Counted from the stretch's first letter, positions 40,627-49,933 are shown. The stretch: DNA of 50,886 nt from an uncultured Alphaproteobacteria bacterium (GCA_937892955.1 CALBKH010000029.1:1-50886), one strand, 5' to 3'. The notes: generated by a model not told the origin, from the sequence alone. A program made the numbers and translations.

Positions 40627-41433
40627 ATGACCGACATCGCCAGCCAGTACCGCGTCAAGTCCGAGCCCTACTACAAGGCGGTCGGCAAGGAGATCGCCCA
40701 GTACGAGGCCGCCTACGACGCCCGCCTGCCGATGATGTTGAAAGGTCCGACCGGCTGCGGCAAGTCGCGCTTCGTCGAATACATGGCCTTCAAGCTCGGC
40801 AAGCCGCTCATCACCGTGGCCTGCAACGAAGACATGACCGCCGCCGATCTGATCGGCCGCTTCCTCCTCGACAAGGACGGTACGCGCTGGCAGGACGGCC
40901 CACTGACCACCGCGGCGCGGATCGGCGCCATCTGCTACCTGGACGAAGTCGTCGAAGCGCGGCAGGACACCACCGTGGTGATCCATCCCCTGACCGACCA
41001 TCGCCGCGTCCTTCCGCTCGACAAGAAGGGTGAACTGGTCGAAGCCCATCCCGACTTCCAGCTGGTGATCTCCTACAACCCCGGCTACCAGTCGCTGATG
41101 AAGGACCTCAAGCAGTCCACCAAGCAGCGCTTCGGTGCGCTGGACTTCGATTATCCCGAGCCCGCCATCGAGGCCGAGATCATCGCCCACGAAGGCAAGG
41201 TGGACAGAGCCGTCGCGGAGAAGCTGGTCCAGGTGGCGGCGCGGTCGCGCAACCTCAAGGGCCACGGCCTCGACGAGGGCATTTCCACGCGTCTCCTGGT
41301 CTACGCCGCCACGCTGATCGGCAGGGGCATCCCGGCGACGGACGCCTGCCAGATCGCACTGGTGCGTCCGCTCACCGACGATCCCGACATGCGCGACGCT
41401 CTCGACGCCGCGGTCGGAACCTTCTTCGCCTGA
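40627..41433 (+). CDS. cbbQ: CbbQ, MoxR-type AAA+ ATPase of the RuBisCO activase
   Basis: A 268-residue AAA+ protein with Walker A GPTGCGKS at residues 40-47 and Walker B in ICYLDEVVEA. The pore or sensor region PLTDHRRVLPL and VISYNPGYQSLMKDLKQSTKQRF follows, close to the CbbQ/NorQ group. CbbQ hexamers with CbbO remove inhibitory sugar phosphates from form I RuBisCO. The ATG at 40627 gives the family length; the frame extends upstream without coding character. CbbO starts 118 bases on. Confidence 0.95.
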   Translation: MTDIASQYRVKSEPYYKAVGKEIAQYEAAYDARLPMMLKGPTGCGKSRFVEYMAFKLGKPLITVACNEDMTAADLIGRFLLDKDGTRWQDGPLTTAARIGAICYLDEVVEARQDTTVVIHPLTDHRRVLPLDKKGELVEAHPDFQLVISYNPGYQSLMKDLKQSTKQRFGALDFDYPEPAIEAEIIAHEGKVDRAVAEKLVQVAARSRNLKGHGLDEGISTRLLVYAATLIGRGIPATDACQIALVRPLTDDPDMRDALDAAVGTFFA

Positions 41434-41551
41434 TCTCCCGAGCCCGAGGGCACGCACGGGTCACGCCCCTCTCCCCCGGGGACGTGGCCCGGCGCGGCTC
41501 CCGCCACGGCTGCCGTCTCCGGTCGATCCGGCGAAACCGTCAGGAGCAGAC

Positions 41552-43873
41552 ATGGCCATCGATCTGAACCAGTACGGCGAATATCTCGAGCACCTGAACC
41601 CGGAGCTCACCGGGGTGCTGGAAGGCACCTTCCACGAAGCGGCGCGGACGATGAGCGCCGGGGCGCTGCAGCATTATCTGGAGGGTGCCAAGGGCCTCTC
41701 GAACCTGGGGCGCGGCAACGATCTCGTCGTCACCTACCTTCAGGAAATGCCGTTGGTGGCGAAGGAACTCGGCGACGAGGTGGTGAAGGACGCCGTCCTC
41801 GCCGCGATGAAGCTCTCCTCCATGACCTCCGGCGAGGTCATCGGCCTGTTCTTCTCCGCCCTGCCCACGGCCGCCCGCCGGTTGGGCGACATGGGCCTGA
41901 TGCGCGCCTATCTCCAGTTCCTGCACCAACTCGCCGCTCGCGCGCCGCGCGCCTTGCGGCCGATGTTCGGCATCCTCGACGAACTCCTGTCCAAGTTGAC
42001 CCTCGGCGGCCTGCGGCGTTGGGCCTTCTTCGGCGCCGACGCCTATCGCACCGATTTCAAGAACCAGATGTGCTATTTCTCTCTGCAGACCGCCGACAGT
42101 CAGGCGATGCTGCAGAAGGAACGCAAGGGCACGCTGTTCGTCGACAACCAGCGCAAGCTCTCCGCCTATCTGCGCGCCCTGTGGGGCCGCGACTTCTGGC
42201 TGCGCCCGGCGGCTGCCGACCGTTCGGAATTCAAACCCTACCTGGAAGGCCACATCCTTCACCTGCCGGATGCCGTGGACGATCTGGCGGGCCTGAAGGG
42301 CATCGACGTCTACCGGGCCGTGGCCGCCCATCTCGCCGCCCACGTCGCTCATACCTCGGCGCCGATTTCCGCCCAGGAACTGAACCCGGCGCAGATGTAC
42401 CTCATCGGGCTCGTCGAAGATGCGCGGGTCGAATACAACGCCGTGCGCGCCCTACCGGGTCTCAAGCTGCTCTGGCGCACGCTGCTGAGCGCGGAAAAGG
42501 AGGGCCGGGTCGAACACGAGGCGCAGGCCTGGCTCGAGAAGCTCGCCCTCCACCTGCTCGACGCCGAGACGCCCACCGGCGATGCCGATCTCGATGCACT
42601 GGCCGCCCGTTTCCACGCCGGCATCGAGGCCAACCGGGGCGACAACCTGTTCTCCTGGCACCTCGGGATGGAACTCTACCATCTGTTGGTGCAGCGCCGA
42701 GCGCTGCCGTCGTTGCGCCAGCTCGAGAGCCTGCGTCTGCCCCATCGCGACGACAACCGCTTCGTCTGGCAGTTCGAGGAGTTCTCCTGGCAACGCAGCG
42801 TCGAGATCCTCCAGGGCCGGAAGCAGGTGCGCAAACGCGTCTCGCTGATGGAATTCGTCAACGAGGTGGAGGTCGAGACCGCCGGCGACGACGCTCAGGA
42901 GGTGTGGATCCTCGACGGCGTGCTCCATGACGACGACGGCACCACCTTCAACGAGAAATACGGCAAGGAGCCGGTGTCGGATCCCTACCATTACCAGGAG
43001 TGGGACTACCAGATTCAGCTTCATCGGCCGGATTGGGTCACGCTCTACGAGCGGCGCATGCCGAAGGAAGACCCCGACACCATCGACGACATCATTCGTC
43101 GTCACAAGCCGATCGCCAGCCGCCTGCGCCAGATCGTCGACCGTCTGCGCCCCCAGGGCGTGATGCGCGAACGCAAGCTCGAGGACGGCGACGAGCTGGA
43201 CCTCAACGCCGCCGTCGACGCCATGGTCAACCTGCGCGCCGGCCTCGATTTCGACAACCGCATCACCATGCGCTACGTGTTGAAGCGGCGAGATCTGGCG
43301 GTGCTGATCCTGCTCGACCTCTCCGAATCCACCAACGAGAAGGTTCAGGGGACGGACGATACGGTGATCGGTCTGACCCGCGAGGCGGCCGCTCTGCTCG
43401 CCACCGCGGTGGGCAACATCGGCGACCCCTACGCCATCCACGGCTTCTGCTCGGACGGCCGTCACGACGTCAAATACTACCCGATCAAGACCTTCGAAGG
43501 CCGCTTCGACGACGAGGCCAAAGGGCGTCTCGCCGGCATGCGCGGCGGCTATTCCACCCGCATGGGCACGGCGCTGCGTCATGCCGGGCGTCATCTCCTG
43601 CATCAGCCGCAGAAGAAGAAGCTGCTTCTGCTCGTCACCGACGGCGAGCCGGCCGACGTCGACGAGCGCGATCCGCAATACCTGCGCCACGATACCAAGA
43701 AGGCGGTGGAGGAGTTGCGCACACAGGGCGTGAACACCTTCTGCCTGACCCTGGATCCGAACGCCGATCGCTACGTCGAGCGCCTCTTCGGACCCGCCGG
43801 CTACACCATCGTCGACCGGGTCGAGCGCCTTCCCGAACGGCTTCCGCAGCTGTTCGTCGAACTCACCGGCTGA
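41552..43873 (+). CDS. cbbO: CbbO, VWA-domain adaptor of the RuBisCO activase
   Basis: A 773-residue protein. The N-terminal 500 residues are mostly helical. Residues about 585-773 are a von Willebrand A domain with an intact MIDAS motif DLSES at 589-593 (DxSxS), plus later TDGEPADVDERD. CbbO bridges the CbbQ ATPase ring to RuBisCO through this domain. Length and order match known CbbO proteins. An AGGAGC site precedes the ATG. Two small genes follow within 48 bases. Confidence 0.95.
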   Translation: MAIDLNQYGEYLEHLNPELTGVLEGTFHEAARTMSAGALQHYLEGAKGLSNLGRGNDLVVTYLQEMPLVAKELGDEVVKDAVLAAMKLSSMTSGEVIGLFFSALPTAARRLGDMGLMRAYLQFLHQLAARAPRALRPMFGILDELLSKLTLGGLRRWAFFGADAYRTDFKNQMCYFSLQTADSQAMLQKERKGTLFVDNQRKLSAYLRALWGRDFWLRPAAADRSEFKPYLEGHILHLPDAVDDLAGLKGIDVYRAVAAHLAAHVAHTSAPISAQELNPAQMYLIGLVEDARVEYNAVRALPGLKLLWRTLLSAEKEGRVEHEAQAWLEKLALHLLDAETPTGDADLDALAARFHAGIEANRGDNLFSWHLGMELYHLLVQRRALPSLRQLESLRLPHRDDNRFVWQFEEFSWQRSVEILQGRKQVRKRVSLMEFVNEVEVETAGDDAQEVWILDGVLHDDDGTTFNEKYGKEPVSDPYHYQEWDYQIQLHRPDWVTLYERRMPKEDPDTIDDIIRRHKPIASRLRQIVDRLRPQGVMRERKLEDGDELDLNAAVDAMVNLRAGLDFDNRITMRYVLKRRDLAVLILLDLSESTNEKVQGTDDTVIGLTREAAALLATAVGNIGDPYAIHGFCSDGRHDVKYYPIKTFEGRFDDEAKGRLAGMRGGYSTRMGTALRHAGRHLLHQPQKKKLLLLVTDGEPADVDERDPQYLRHDTKKAVEELRTQGVNTFCLTLDPNADRYVERLFGPAGYTIVDRVERLPERLPQLFVELTG

Positions 43874-43920
43874 CGCCCGACGGATCGGCCGATGCGACGT
43901 GACGACGACGGGTGACACGC

Positions 43921-44277
43921 ATGTACGATCGTCTGAACGATCTGCCGGTGTTGGACACGTATCCCTCGCGCGTCCCCGCGGCCGTCTGGAACATCTGGCG
44001 GCGCTATCGCAGCCGCATGCATCGCGGTGCGTGCTTCGGCCTCGAGGGGTTGGCACCGATGTCTCTCCTGTTGGAGGAGGACGCATGGGTGCTGATGGAT
44101 TCGGGGCGGCACGACATGCCCGTGCTGGCCTGGTCGGACTTCCGCGACCAGGGACGGGGCCTCCACGAACCGGTGCGCTGCATCGTGCGGCACTATCACC
44201 AGGGGGCCTCGGCCGTGCGCGACAAGGCGCTTGCCCTCATGGCGGAAGAACTCGAAACTCGCCTGCGAGAAAGGTGA
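43921..44277 (+). CDS. Small protein downstream of cbbO, unknown
   Basis: A 118-residue soluble protein starting MYDRLNDLPVLDTYP (ATG at 43921; a GTG at 43912 is in frame). It contains VWNIWRRYRSRMHRG near residue 25, WVLMDSGRHDMPVLAWSDF near 55 and HYHQGASAVRDKALALMAEE near the end: a mixed strand-helix protein with two His/Asp-bearing loops. I do not recognise the family. It is 47 bases after cbbO and four before the next small gene, so it is probably part of the cbb transcript. In Nitrosomonas a gene of unknown role called cbbN follows cbbO; this gene or the next holds the same position. Confidence 0.75.
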   Translation: MYDRLNDLPVLDTYPSRVPAAVWNIWRRYRSRMHRGACFGLEGLAPMSLLLEEDAWVLMDSGRHDMPVLAWSDFRDQGRGLHEPVRCIVRHYHQGASAVRDKALALMAEELETRLRER

Positions 44278-44281
44278 CGCC

Positions 44282-44584
44282 ATGAGTGAACGCAGCTACC
44301 CCGGCCTCCTGGACGATCGGGACGGTGGCCTCACCGATTTCGGCCGCACGGTCATGGACGCGCGCGTGTTCGGGTTCATTCCCGAGACCGAGACCTGTGC
44401 CGGCTGGGAGGTGGGGCGGCTGCAGGGCCTCGCCGATCAGGTGAGCCGGGCCTGGGCCCCCTATCGCGGCCTGCCGAGCCTCCTGCCCGATGCGCAACGG
44501 GATCTCCATGGTCGCATTTATGCGGAGGCCATCTCCCGTGCTCGCGCCGCCGGCTGGGATCCCGAACTGCGCGACGAGGATTGA
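44282..44584 (+). CDS. Second small protein downstream of cbbO, unknown
   Basis: A 100-residue acidic protein starting MSERSYPGLLDDRDGGLTDF (ATG at 44282 after AAAGGTGACG). It has helices at about 38-55 (AGWEVGRLQGLADQVSRAW) and 70-90 (AQRDLHGRIYAEAISRARAA), and no membrane segment, Cys motif or known fold. It is probably the last gene of the cbb operon. It could correspond to CbbN by position; sequence identity cannot be judged here. Confidence 0.72.
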   Translation: MSERSYPGLLDDRDGGLTDFGRTVMDARVFGFIPETETCAGWEVGRLQGLADQVSRAWAPYRGLPSLLPDAQRDLHGRIYAEAISRARAAGWDPELRDED

Positions 44585-44862
44585 TCGGCGATTTCCCGTC
44601 CGAGCGACGGTGCCCATCCCGACGCCCGCCTCTTTCGCGAACCTCGCGCATGTCACGACGACAGGATCGTGCCGGCCGATGAAGTGCCGGCATGGGTGGT
44701 CCGGTCCCTGAACACCGGAACATTCGGAGTTGGAGTTTTCGGTCCGATCGCCCCGGGCGGTCCCGAGAGAGCCGTCCGCTTCCGTCGAACCGGCTGCCGG
44801 TCGCCGCCCGCAGCGACTCGGCACGCCGAGATCGCATCGGACGTCGCCGCATCGGCGTCGGC

Positions 44863-45045
44863 TCAACCATCCTCGAGAGCTTCGAGGATGAAGGTCGAGC
44901 GCGTCGCCGCCACACCGGGGACGTTCTGCACCCGCGCCGGCATGATCTGCGAGAAATGCGCCATGTCGTGCGCCACCACCTCGATCTGGACGTCGCAGTC
45001 GCCGGAGCCGATCCAGCAACCGACGACGTCGTCGATGGCGCGGAG
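44863..45045 (-). pseudogene. C-terminal fragment of an Lrp/AsnC-family regulator
   Basis: A minus-strand stretch of about 60 codons encodes the end of an Lrp-type effector domain. It reads LRAIDDVVGCWIGSGDCDVQ, then IEVVAHDMAHFSQIMPARVQ, then NVPGVAATRSTFILEALEDG and a stop. The DNA-binding domain and first half of the sensor domain are missing. Immediately upstream, in another frame, lies a fragment of a GntR regulator. Confidence 0.65.
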
Positions 45046-45053
45046 CGAGTGGC

Positions 45054-45263
45054 CGAGGCTCGGGCGATCGCCCGGTGGATCTCCATGTCGATCTCGAACA
45101 GATCGAGAGGGTCGACGTCGGGCGGTGCGCCGTCCGAGCGATGCTGTATCTCGGCGATCACCCCGATTTCTTCGACCGTGGCGTTGCGGCACGCCGGTTC
45201 CCCCGACGGCGCCTCCAGCGCGCGGATCACGTCGATGTCGGCGATCACCTCGCGCAGGCTCGG
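45054..45263 (-). pseudogene. Fragment of a GntR/FadR-type regulator (FCD domain)
   Basis: A minus-strand open stretch of about 70 codons resembles the start of a GntR FCD effector domain. It includes REVIADIDVIRALEAPSGEP, CRNATVEEIGVIAEIQHRSD and LDLFEIDMEIHRAIARAS, the last with the family's D/N-x3-H pattern. It stops resembling GntR just where the Lrp fragment begins. No winged-helix domain is found upstream. Confidence 0.6.
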
Positions 45264-45789
45264 GTTCGCGACGATCGGAGTGTCGGGAGCCGGGCCGGGT
45301 GGCGCTGCGCGCCGTCGCGGGCGAGAGGGGCGTCCGCGAAGCAGAGCTGTCGTACCGCCGTGGTGGGCGCGCCTCATGCGCAGAGGGACGATGGCCCTGG
45401 TGGCGAGGTGACGCACCTCGAGGGACCTCGAGCGGTCCTGCCGAATCCCGCGTTTCGTGACTGTCGATCGCTTCGATTTCGACCTATCGGTCATGCCGAA
45501 ATGTCTCATGAGGGGCGAACATCATACGAAAAGCCCCTGATTTTTGCCGGTAGACCGCCGAATTTTCGCGATGCAGCAACGAATTCGAGTTGCGCACCTC
45601 AAAAAATAGAGGAATCTGTGGACCCCGAAGGCGGCACTCACCAGGGCCGAGGCCCACCTCGCTCCGTTCCGCGTGACCGACGCTTCCGACGACACCGCGC
45701 CCGCCGGGCGGCGATGCCTCGACATCCGAAGAGCCCGCCGGTCAACGGCGGATCCGCCCTCCCGCGAGAGGGCATCAGGAGGACTGACG
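45264..45789. other. Gene-poor upstream region of xylF
   Basis: There is no convincing gene on either strand. The part from about 45510 to 45620 is AT-richer than its surroundings (GCAACGAATTCGAGTTGC is a near-palindrome at 45576-45593) and may hold the xyl promoter or operator. A six-base GC stem at 45511-45538 is followed by a T-run but serves no gene on that strand. Confidence 0.4.
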
Positions 45790-46800
45790 ATGAAACTCAT
45801 CCACATGCTGACCGGCTCTCTCACGGCTCTGACCGTATGCTTGCCTCTGTCCCTGGCCAACGCCAGCGAGGCGGCGCCGGTGATCGGGTTCTCCATCGAC
45901 GATCTGCGCGTCGAGCGCTGGGCTCGCGACCGCGACTACTTCGTCGCCGCCGCCAAGGAGCTCGGCGCCACCGTCTCCGTGCAGTCGGCCGATGCGAACG
46001 AGGAGAAGCAGATCAAGCAGGTCGAGAACCTCATCGCGCAGAAGGTCGACGCGATCGTCATCGTTCCGATGAACTCCAAGGTCTTCACCGCCGTGGTCGA
46101 CGAGGCGCACAAGGCGGGCATCAAGGTGCTCTCCTACGACCGCCTGATCCTCAATGCCGACGTCGACGCCTACATCTCCTTCGACAACGAGCGCGTCGGC
46201 TATCTCCAGGCCGAGGCGGTGCTGAAGGCCAAGCCGGAAGGCCGCTACTACATGCTCGGCGGCTCGCCGACCGACAACAACGCCAAGTTGCTGCGCGCCG
46301 GCCAGGAGAAGGCGCTGAAGGCCGCCGTCGATGCCGGCAAGGTCAAGATCGTCGGTTCGCAGTGGGTGCCGGAATGGAGCCCGACCGCCGCGCTGTCGAT
46401 CATGGAGAACGCGCTGACCGCCAACCAGAACAAGATCGATGCGATCGTCGCCTCGAACGACGGCACCGCCGGCGGCGCCATCCAGGCGCTGGCGGCGCAA
46501 GGGTTGGCCGGCAAGGTTCCGATCTCGGGTCAGGACGCCGATCTCGCCGCCATCAAGCGCGTCAAGGCCGGCACTCAGACGGTCACCATCTACAAGCCGC
46601 TGAAGCTGATTGCCACCGAGGCGGCCAAGCTGACGGTCCAGATGGTCAGGAAGCAGGCCCCGGCCTTCAACGCCAAGCTCGACAACGGCAAGAAGCAGGT
46701 CGACAGCCTGCTGCTGACCCCGGTCCCGCTGACCAAGGACAACGTCGACATGGTCGTCACCGACGGCTTCTACACCAAGGAACAGGTCGACGGTAAGTGA
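45790..46800 (+). CDS. xylF: XylF-type periplasmic D-xylose-binding protein
   Basis: A 336-residue sugar-binding protein with a Sec signal (KLIHMLTGSLTALTVCLPLS, cleavage after LANA). The type I fold follows: VIGFSIDDLRVERWARDRDYF, then VDAIVIVPMNSKVFTAVV and ISGQDADLAAIKRVKAGTQT. These blocks are characteristic of XylF rather than RbsB or ChvE, but related sugars are possible. The ATG at 45790 with GGAGG upstream is preferred to an in-frame ATG at 45673. It is the first gene of the xylFGH operon. Xylose isomerase and kinase genes are not in the window. Confidence 0.92.
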   Translation: MKLIHMLTGSLTALTVCLPLSLANASEAAPVIGFSIDDLRVERWARDRDYFVAAAKELGATVSVQSADANEEKQIKQVENLIAQKVDAIVIVPMNSKVFTAVVDEAHKAGIKVLSYDRLILNADVDAYISFDNERVGYLQAEAVLKAKPEGRYYMLGGSPTDNNAKLLRAGQEKALKAAVDAGKVKIVGSQWVPEWSPTAALSIMENALTANQNKIDAIVASNDGTAGGAIQALAAQGLAGKVPISGQDADLAAIKRVKAGTQTVTIYKPLKLIATEAAKLTVQMVRKQAPAFNAKLDNGKKQVDSLLLTPVPLTKDNVDMVVTDGFYTKEQVDGK

Positions 46801-47045
46801 GTGAACCGCGTCCCGCGGCGGCCCTCCCGGCCGTCGTGGGCCTCTTCGGGTGGACGGCGAGGCGACCCGCGCGGTCGTCCCGCCTCCACCGACCGCCGCC
46901 GTCCGCTCCGCAGCGACGAAGATGGTGGACGGCCGAGCCGGATTCCGCCGGCACCGCTTGTGTCGGGGATCGAGATCGTGGTCCCGTGGAGGGGGCGAGC
47001 GGTTCGGGGATCTTCGGACGTGGGCCGACGCGAAGGACAGCGATC

Positions 47046-48584
47046 ATGGCCGACTATCTTCTCGAGATGCGCGGCATCACCAAGGAATTCTCCGGCGTCA
47101 AGGCGATCGACGGCATCGATCTCGCGGTGCGTCCCGGCGAGTGTGTCGGGCTGTGCGGCGAGAACGGCGCCGGCAAGTCGACGCTGATGAAGGTGCTCTC
47201 GGCGGTCTATCCGCCCGGAACCTGGTCGGGCACCATCCTCTGGGAAGGCAAGGAACTCCACGCCCGCAACATCCGCGAGACGGAGGAGGCCGGCATCGTC
47301 ATCATCCATCAGGAACTGATGATGGTGCCGCATCTGTCGGTCGCCGAGAACATCTTCCTCGGCTCCGAGCCGACCACCCGCGCCGGCTTCGTCGACTACG
47401 ACGCGATGAACGCCTGCGCCGCCGAGCTGATGAAGCAGCTCAAGATGCCGGACATCAACGTCGCTCTGCCGGTGATGGCCTATTCGGGCGGCAAGCAGCA
47501 GCTGATCGAGATCGCCAGGGCGTTGAACAAAAACGCCAAGCTGCTCATCCTCGACGAGCCGACCTCGGCGCTCACCGCCGCCGAGACCGAGACGCTGCTC
47601 TCCCTCGTCAAGGAGTTCAAGGCGCGCGGCATGGCCTGCGTCTACATCTCCCACAAGCTCGACGAGGTGGCCGAGATCGCCGACACGGTCACGGTCATCC
47701 GCGACGGCACCCACGTCGCGACCCGTCCGATGGCGGACCTCACCACCGACAAGATCATCACCCTGATGGTCGGGCGCGAGATGAAGAACCTCTTCCCGCG
47801 GGAGGAACACGAGATCGGCGAGGTCGTCTTCGCCGCGAAGAACATCACCGTCTGGGACACCTCCAACACCGCGCGTAAGCTCGTCGACGACGTCTCCTTC
47901 GAGCTGCGCCGCGGCGAGGTCCTCGGCGTCGCCGGCCTCGTCGGCGCCGGCCGCACCGAACTCGCCTCTCACCTCTTCGGCTGCTGGAAAGGCGCTCACC
48001 AGGGCACGATCGTGCTCGACGGCAAGGAGATCCGGATACGTTCGCCGCGGGACGCGGTGCGCCAGGGCATCTGCATGGTGCCGGAGGACCGCAAGCGCCA
48101 CGGTATCGTGCCGCTGATGGGGGTGGGCCACAACATCACCATGTCGGTGCTCGGTCGCTTCACCCGCCGCGGCCTGATCGACGCCGAGACCGAGATGGCG
48201 GCGATCCAGGGCGAAATCCGCCGCATGCGGATCAAGACCGCTCAGCCGCTCCTGCCCATCGCTTCGCTCTCCGGCGGCAATCAGCAGAAGGCGGTCGTCG
48301 CCAAGATGCTGTTGCCGAACCCGCGCGTCCTCATCCTCGACGAGCCCACCCGTGGCGTCGACGTCGGCGCCAAGTACGAGATCTACAAGCTGATCTTCGA
48401 ACTCGCCAAGCAGGGCGTCGCGGTGCTGATGATCTCCTCGGAACTGCCCGAGGTGCTCGGCATCTCCGACCGCGTCCTGGTGATGGGGGAGGGACGTCTC
48501 AGAGGCGACTTCCCCAACACCGGACTGTCACAAGAGAAGATTCTCGCCGCCGCTCTCGGCAAGCAGGATCAGGTCGCCGCCTGA
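47046..48584 (+). CDS. xylG: XylG-type sugar ABC transporter ATPase (two domains)
   Basis: A 512-residue double ATPase. Domain 1 has Walker A GENGAGKST near residue 37, signature YSGGKQQLIEIARAL and Walker B LLILDEPTSAL. Domain 2 carries the degenerate loop GLVGAGRTELASH usual in this sugar family, plus SLSGGNQQKAVVAKML and LILDEPTRGVDVGAKYE. The start at 47046 begins MADYLLEMRGITKEFSG; the frame continues upstream without coding character. The 245-base gap after xylF contains no gene I can support. Confidence 0.95.
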   Translation: MADYLLEMRGITKEFSGVKAIDGIDLAVRPGECVGLCGENGAGKSTLMKVLSAVYPPGTWSGTILWEGKELHARNIRETEEAGIVIIHQELMMVPHLSVAENIFLGSEPTTRAGFVDYDAMNACAAELMKQLKMPDINVALPVMAYSGGKQQLIEIARALNKNAKLLILDEPTSALTAAETETLLSLVKEFKARGMACVYISHKLDEVAEIADTVTVIRDGTHVATRPMADLTTDKIITLMVGREMKNLFPREEHEIGEVVFAAKNITVWDTSNTARKLVDDVSFELRRGEVLGVAGLVGAGRTELASHLFGCWKGAHQGTIVLDGKEIRIRSPRDAVRQGICMVPEDRKRHGIVPLMGVGHNITMSVLGRFTRRGLIDAETEMAAIQGEIRRMRIKTAQPLLPIASLSGGNQQKAVVAKMLLPNPRVLILDEPTRGVDVGAKYEIYKLIFELAKQGVAVLMISSELPEVLGISDRVLVMGEGRLRGDFPNTGLSQEKILAAALGKQDQVAA

Positions 48585-48608
48585 GGGCGCGAACATCGGA
48601 CGAGCGTC

Positions 48609-49775
48609 ATGACCTTTTCGAGCAAAGACCTGAGGACCTTCCTCTCCACCTACAAGATCGTCGCGTTGCTCATGATCATCGCGGTGATCTGGACCTTCTT
48701 CGGGGCCATGACCTACGATGCCGATCTCGGTGGCTCGCAGTTCCTCACGGCACGCAACTTCTCCAACCTGCTGCGCCAGATGGCGATCACCGGCATGCTC
48801 GCCTCGGCGATGGTGTTCATCATCGTCGCCGGTGAGATCGACCTCTCGGTCGGTTCGCTCCTCGGCCTGCTCGGCGGCATCGCAGCGGTGCTCGACGTCC
48901 TGTTTCACTGGCCGCTCGCCGGCACGATCGCCGTGGTCATCCTGCTGGGCATCACCATCGGCACCTTCGTCGGCTGGCTGACCGCCTACCAGGGCATCCC
49001 GTCCTTCATCGTCACCCTCGGCGGTATGCTGGTCTTCCGCGGCGCCGTGCTCGGCCTCACCGGCGGCATCACCGTCGCCCCGGCCTCCGAGGAGTTGAAG
49101 TACATCGGCCAAGGCTACCTTCCCGGCATCATGGGCAACGCCCTCGCCGTGCTGCTCTTCGTGCTGCTCGTCGTTCTCGCCTTCCGCACCCGCGCCGGCC
49201 GCCGGAAGAACGACCTGCCGGTTTCCTCGATGCCGATGGAGATCGCCCGTCTCGGCGCCATCGGTGCCGTCATCCTCGGCTTCGTGCTGACGCTCAACAG
49301 CTATCAGGGCGTGCCGGTGCCGGTGTTGATCCTGCTGGTCATCCTCGGCGTCTTCACCATCATCGGCAACAAGACGGTCTTCGGCCGGCGCATCTACGCC
49401 GTCGGCTCCAACCTCGAGGCGACGCGCCTGTCGGGCGTCGACGTCAACCTCGTCAAGGTGATGGTCTTCGCGCTGATGGGCCTGATGTGCGCGCTCGCCG
49501 GCCTGACCACGACGGCTCGTCTCGCCGCGGGCACGCCATCGGCCGGTACCGGCGCCGAACTCGACGCCATCGCCTCGTGCTTCATCGGCGGCACCTCGAT
49601 GCGCGGCGGCATCGGCACGGTGATCGGCGCCCTCGTCGGTGCGCTCATCATGGCGAGCCTCGACAACGGCATGTCGATGCTCGGCGTCGAAACCTTCTGG
49701 CAGCAGATCGTCAAGGGCCTGATCCTGGTGCTCGCCGTGTGGATGGACATCGTCTCCTCCGGCAACACCCGTTGA
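48609..49775 (+). CDS. xylH: XylH-type sugar ABC transporter permease
   Basis: A 388-residue inner-membrane permease with about ten helices. It shows the sugar-permease block VAGEIDLSVGSLLGLLGG, PSFIVTLGGMLVFRGAVLGL, and the late GTVIGALVGALIMASLDNGMSML region. The length, longer than RbsC, matches XylH. It is 24 bases after xylG and ends the operon; inverted repeats and a terminator follow. Confidence 0.95.
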   Translation: MTFSSKDLRTFLSTYKIVALLMIIAVIWTFFGAMTYDADLGGSQFLTARNFSNLLRQMAITGMLASAMVFIIVAGEIDLSVGSLLGLLGGIAAVLDVLFHWPLAGTIAVVILLGITIGTFVGWLTAYQGIPSFIVTLGGMLVFRGAVLGLTGGITVAPASEELKYIGQGYLPGIMGNALAVLLFVLLVVLAFRTRAGRRKNDLPVSSMPMEIARLGAIGAVILGFVLTLNSYQGVPVPVLILLVILGVFTIIGNKTVFGRRIYAVGSNLEATRLSGVDVNLVKVMVFALMGLMCALAGLTTTARLAAGTPSAGTGAELDAIASCFIGGTSMRGGIGTVIGALVGALIMASLDNGMSMLGVETFWQQIVKGLILVLAVWMDIVSSGNTR

Positions 49776-49781
49776 TACCGG

Positions 49782-49816
49782 GCTCATGAAATTCGGTGGG
49801 TCCGGCTTTCATGAGC
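49782..49816. repeat. Perfect 10-base inverted repeat just after xylH
   Basis: GCTCATGAAA (49782-49791), 15 bases, TTTCATGAGC (49807-49816). It starts seven bases after the xylH stop. No T-run follows, so it is more likely an mRNA-stabilising 3' stem than a terminator. Confidence 0.65.
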
Positions 49817-49864
49817 ATTACGGCCCGACCGGCCGGCGCCCGTTCGGGCTCGCCTTCGCCGAAG

Positions 49865-49887
49865 AAGTTTCGAACGGATCGAAACTT
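49865..49887. repeat. Perfect 9-base inverted repeat downstream of xylH
   Basis: AAGTTTCGA (49865-49873), five bases, TCGAAACTT (49879-49887). It is AT-rich compared with its surroundings. It is the second of three stacked hairpins after xylH. Confidence 0.6.
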
Positions 49888-49933
49888 GTTCACCCCGGTC
49901 TGACCTCCCGAGCGCGCGGGATCGCGCTCGCCT

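Noticed and set aside
45511..45545. Terminator-like hairpin AGGGGC/GCCCCT followed by T-run
   Set aside because: The stem is only six bases, the loop is 16, and no gene ends upstream on that strand for more than 900 bases.
46801..47045. Possible small gene between xylF and xylG
   Set aside because: Open frames there are Arg/Pro-rich translations with no ribosome-binding site, and no frame shows coding-type composition.
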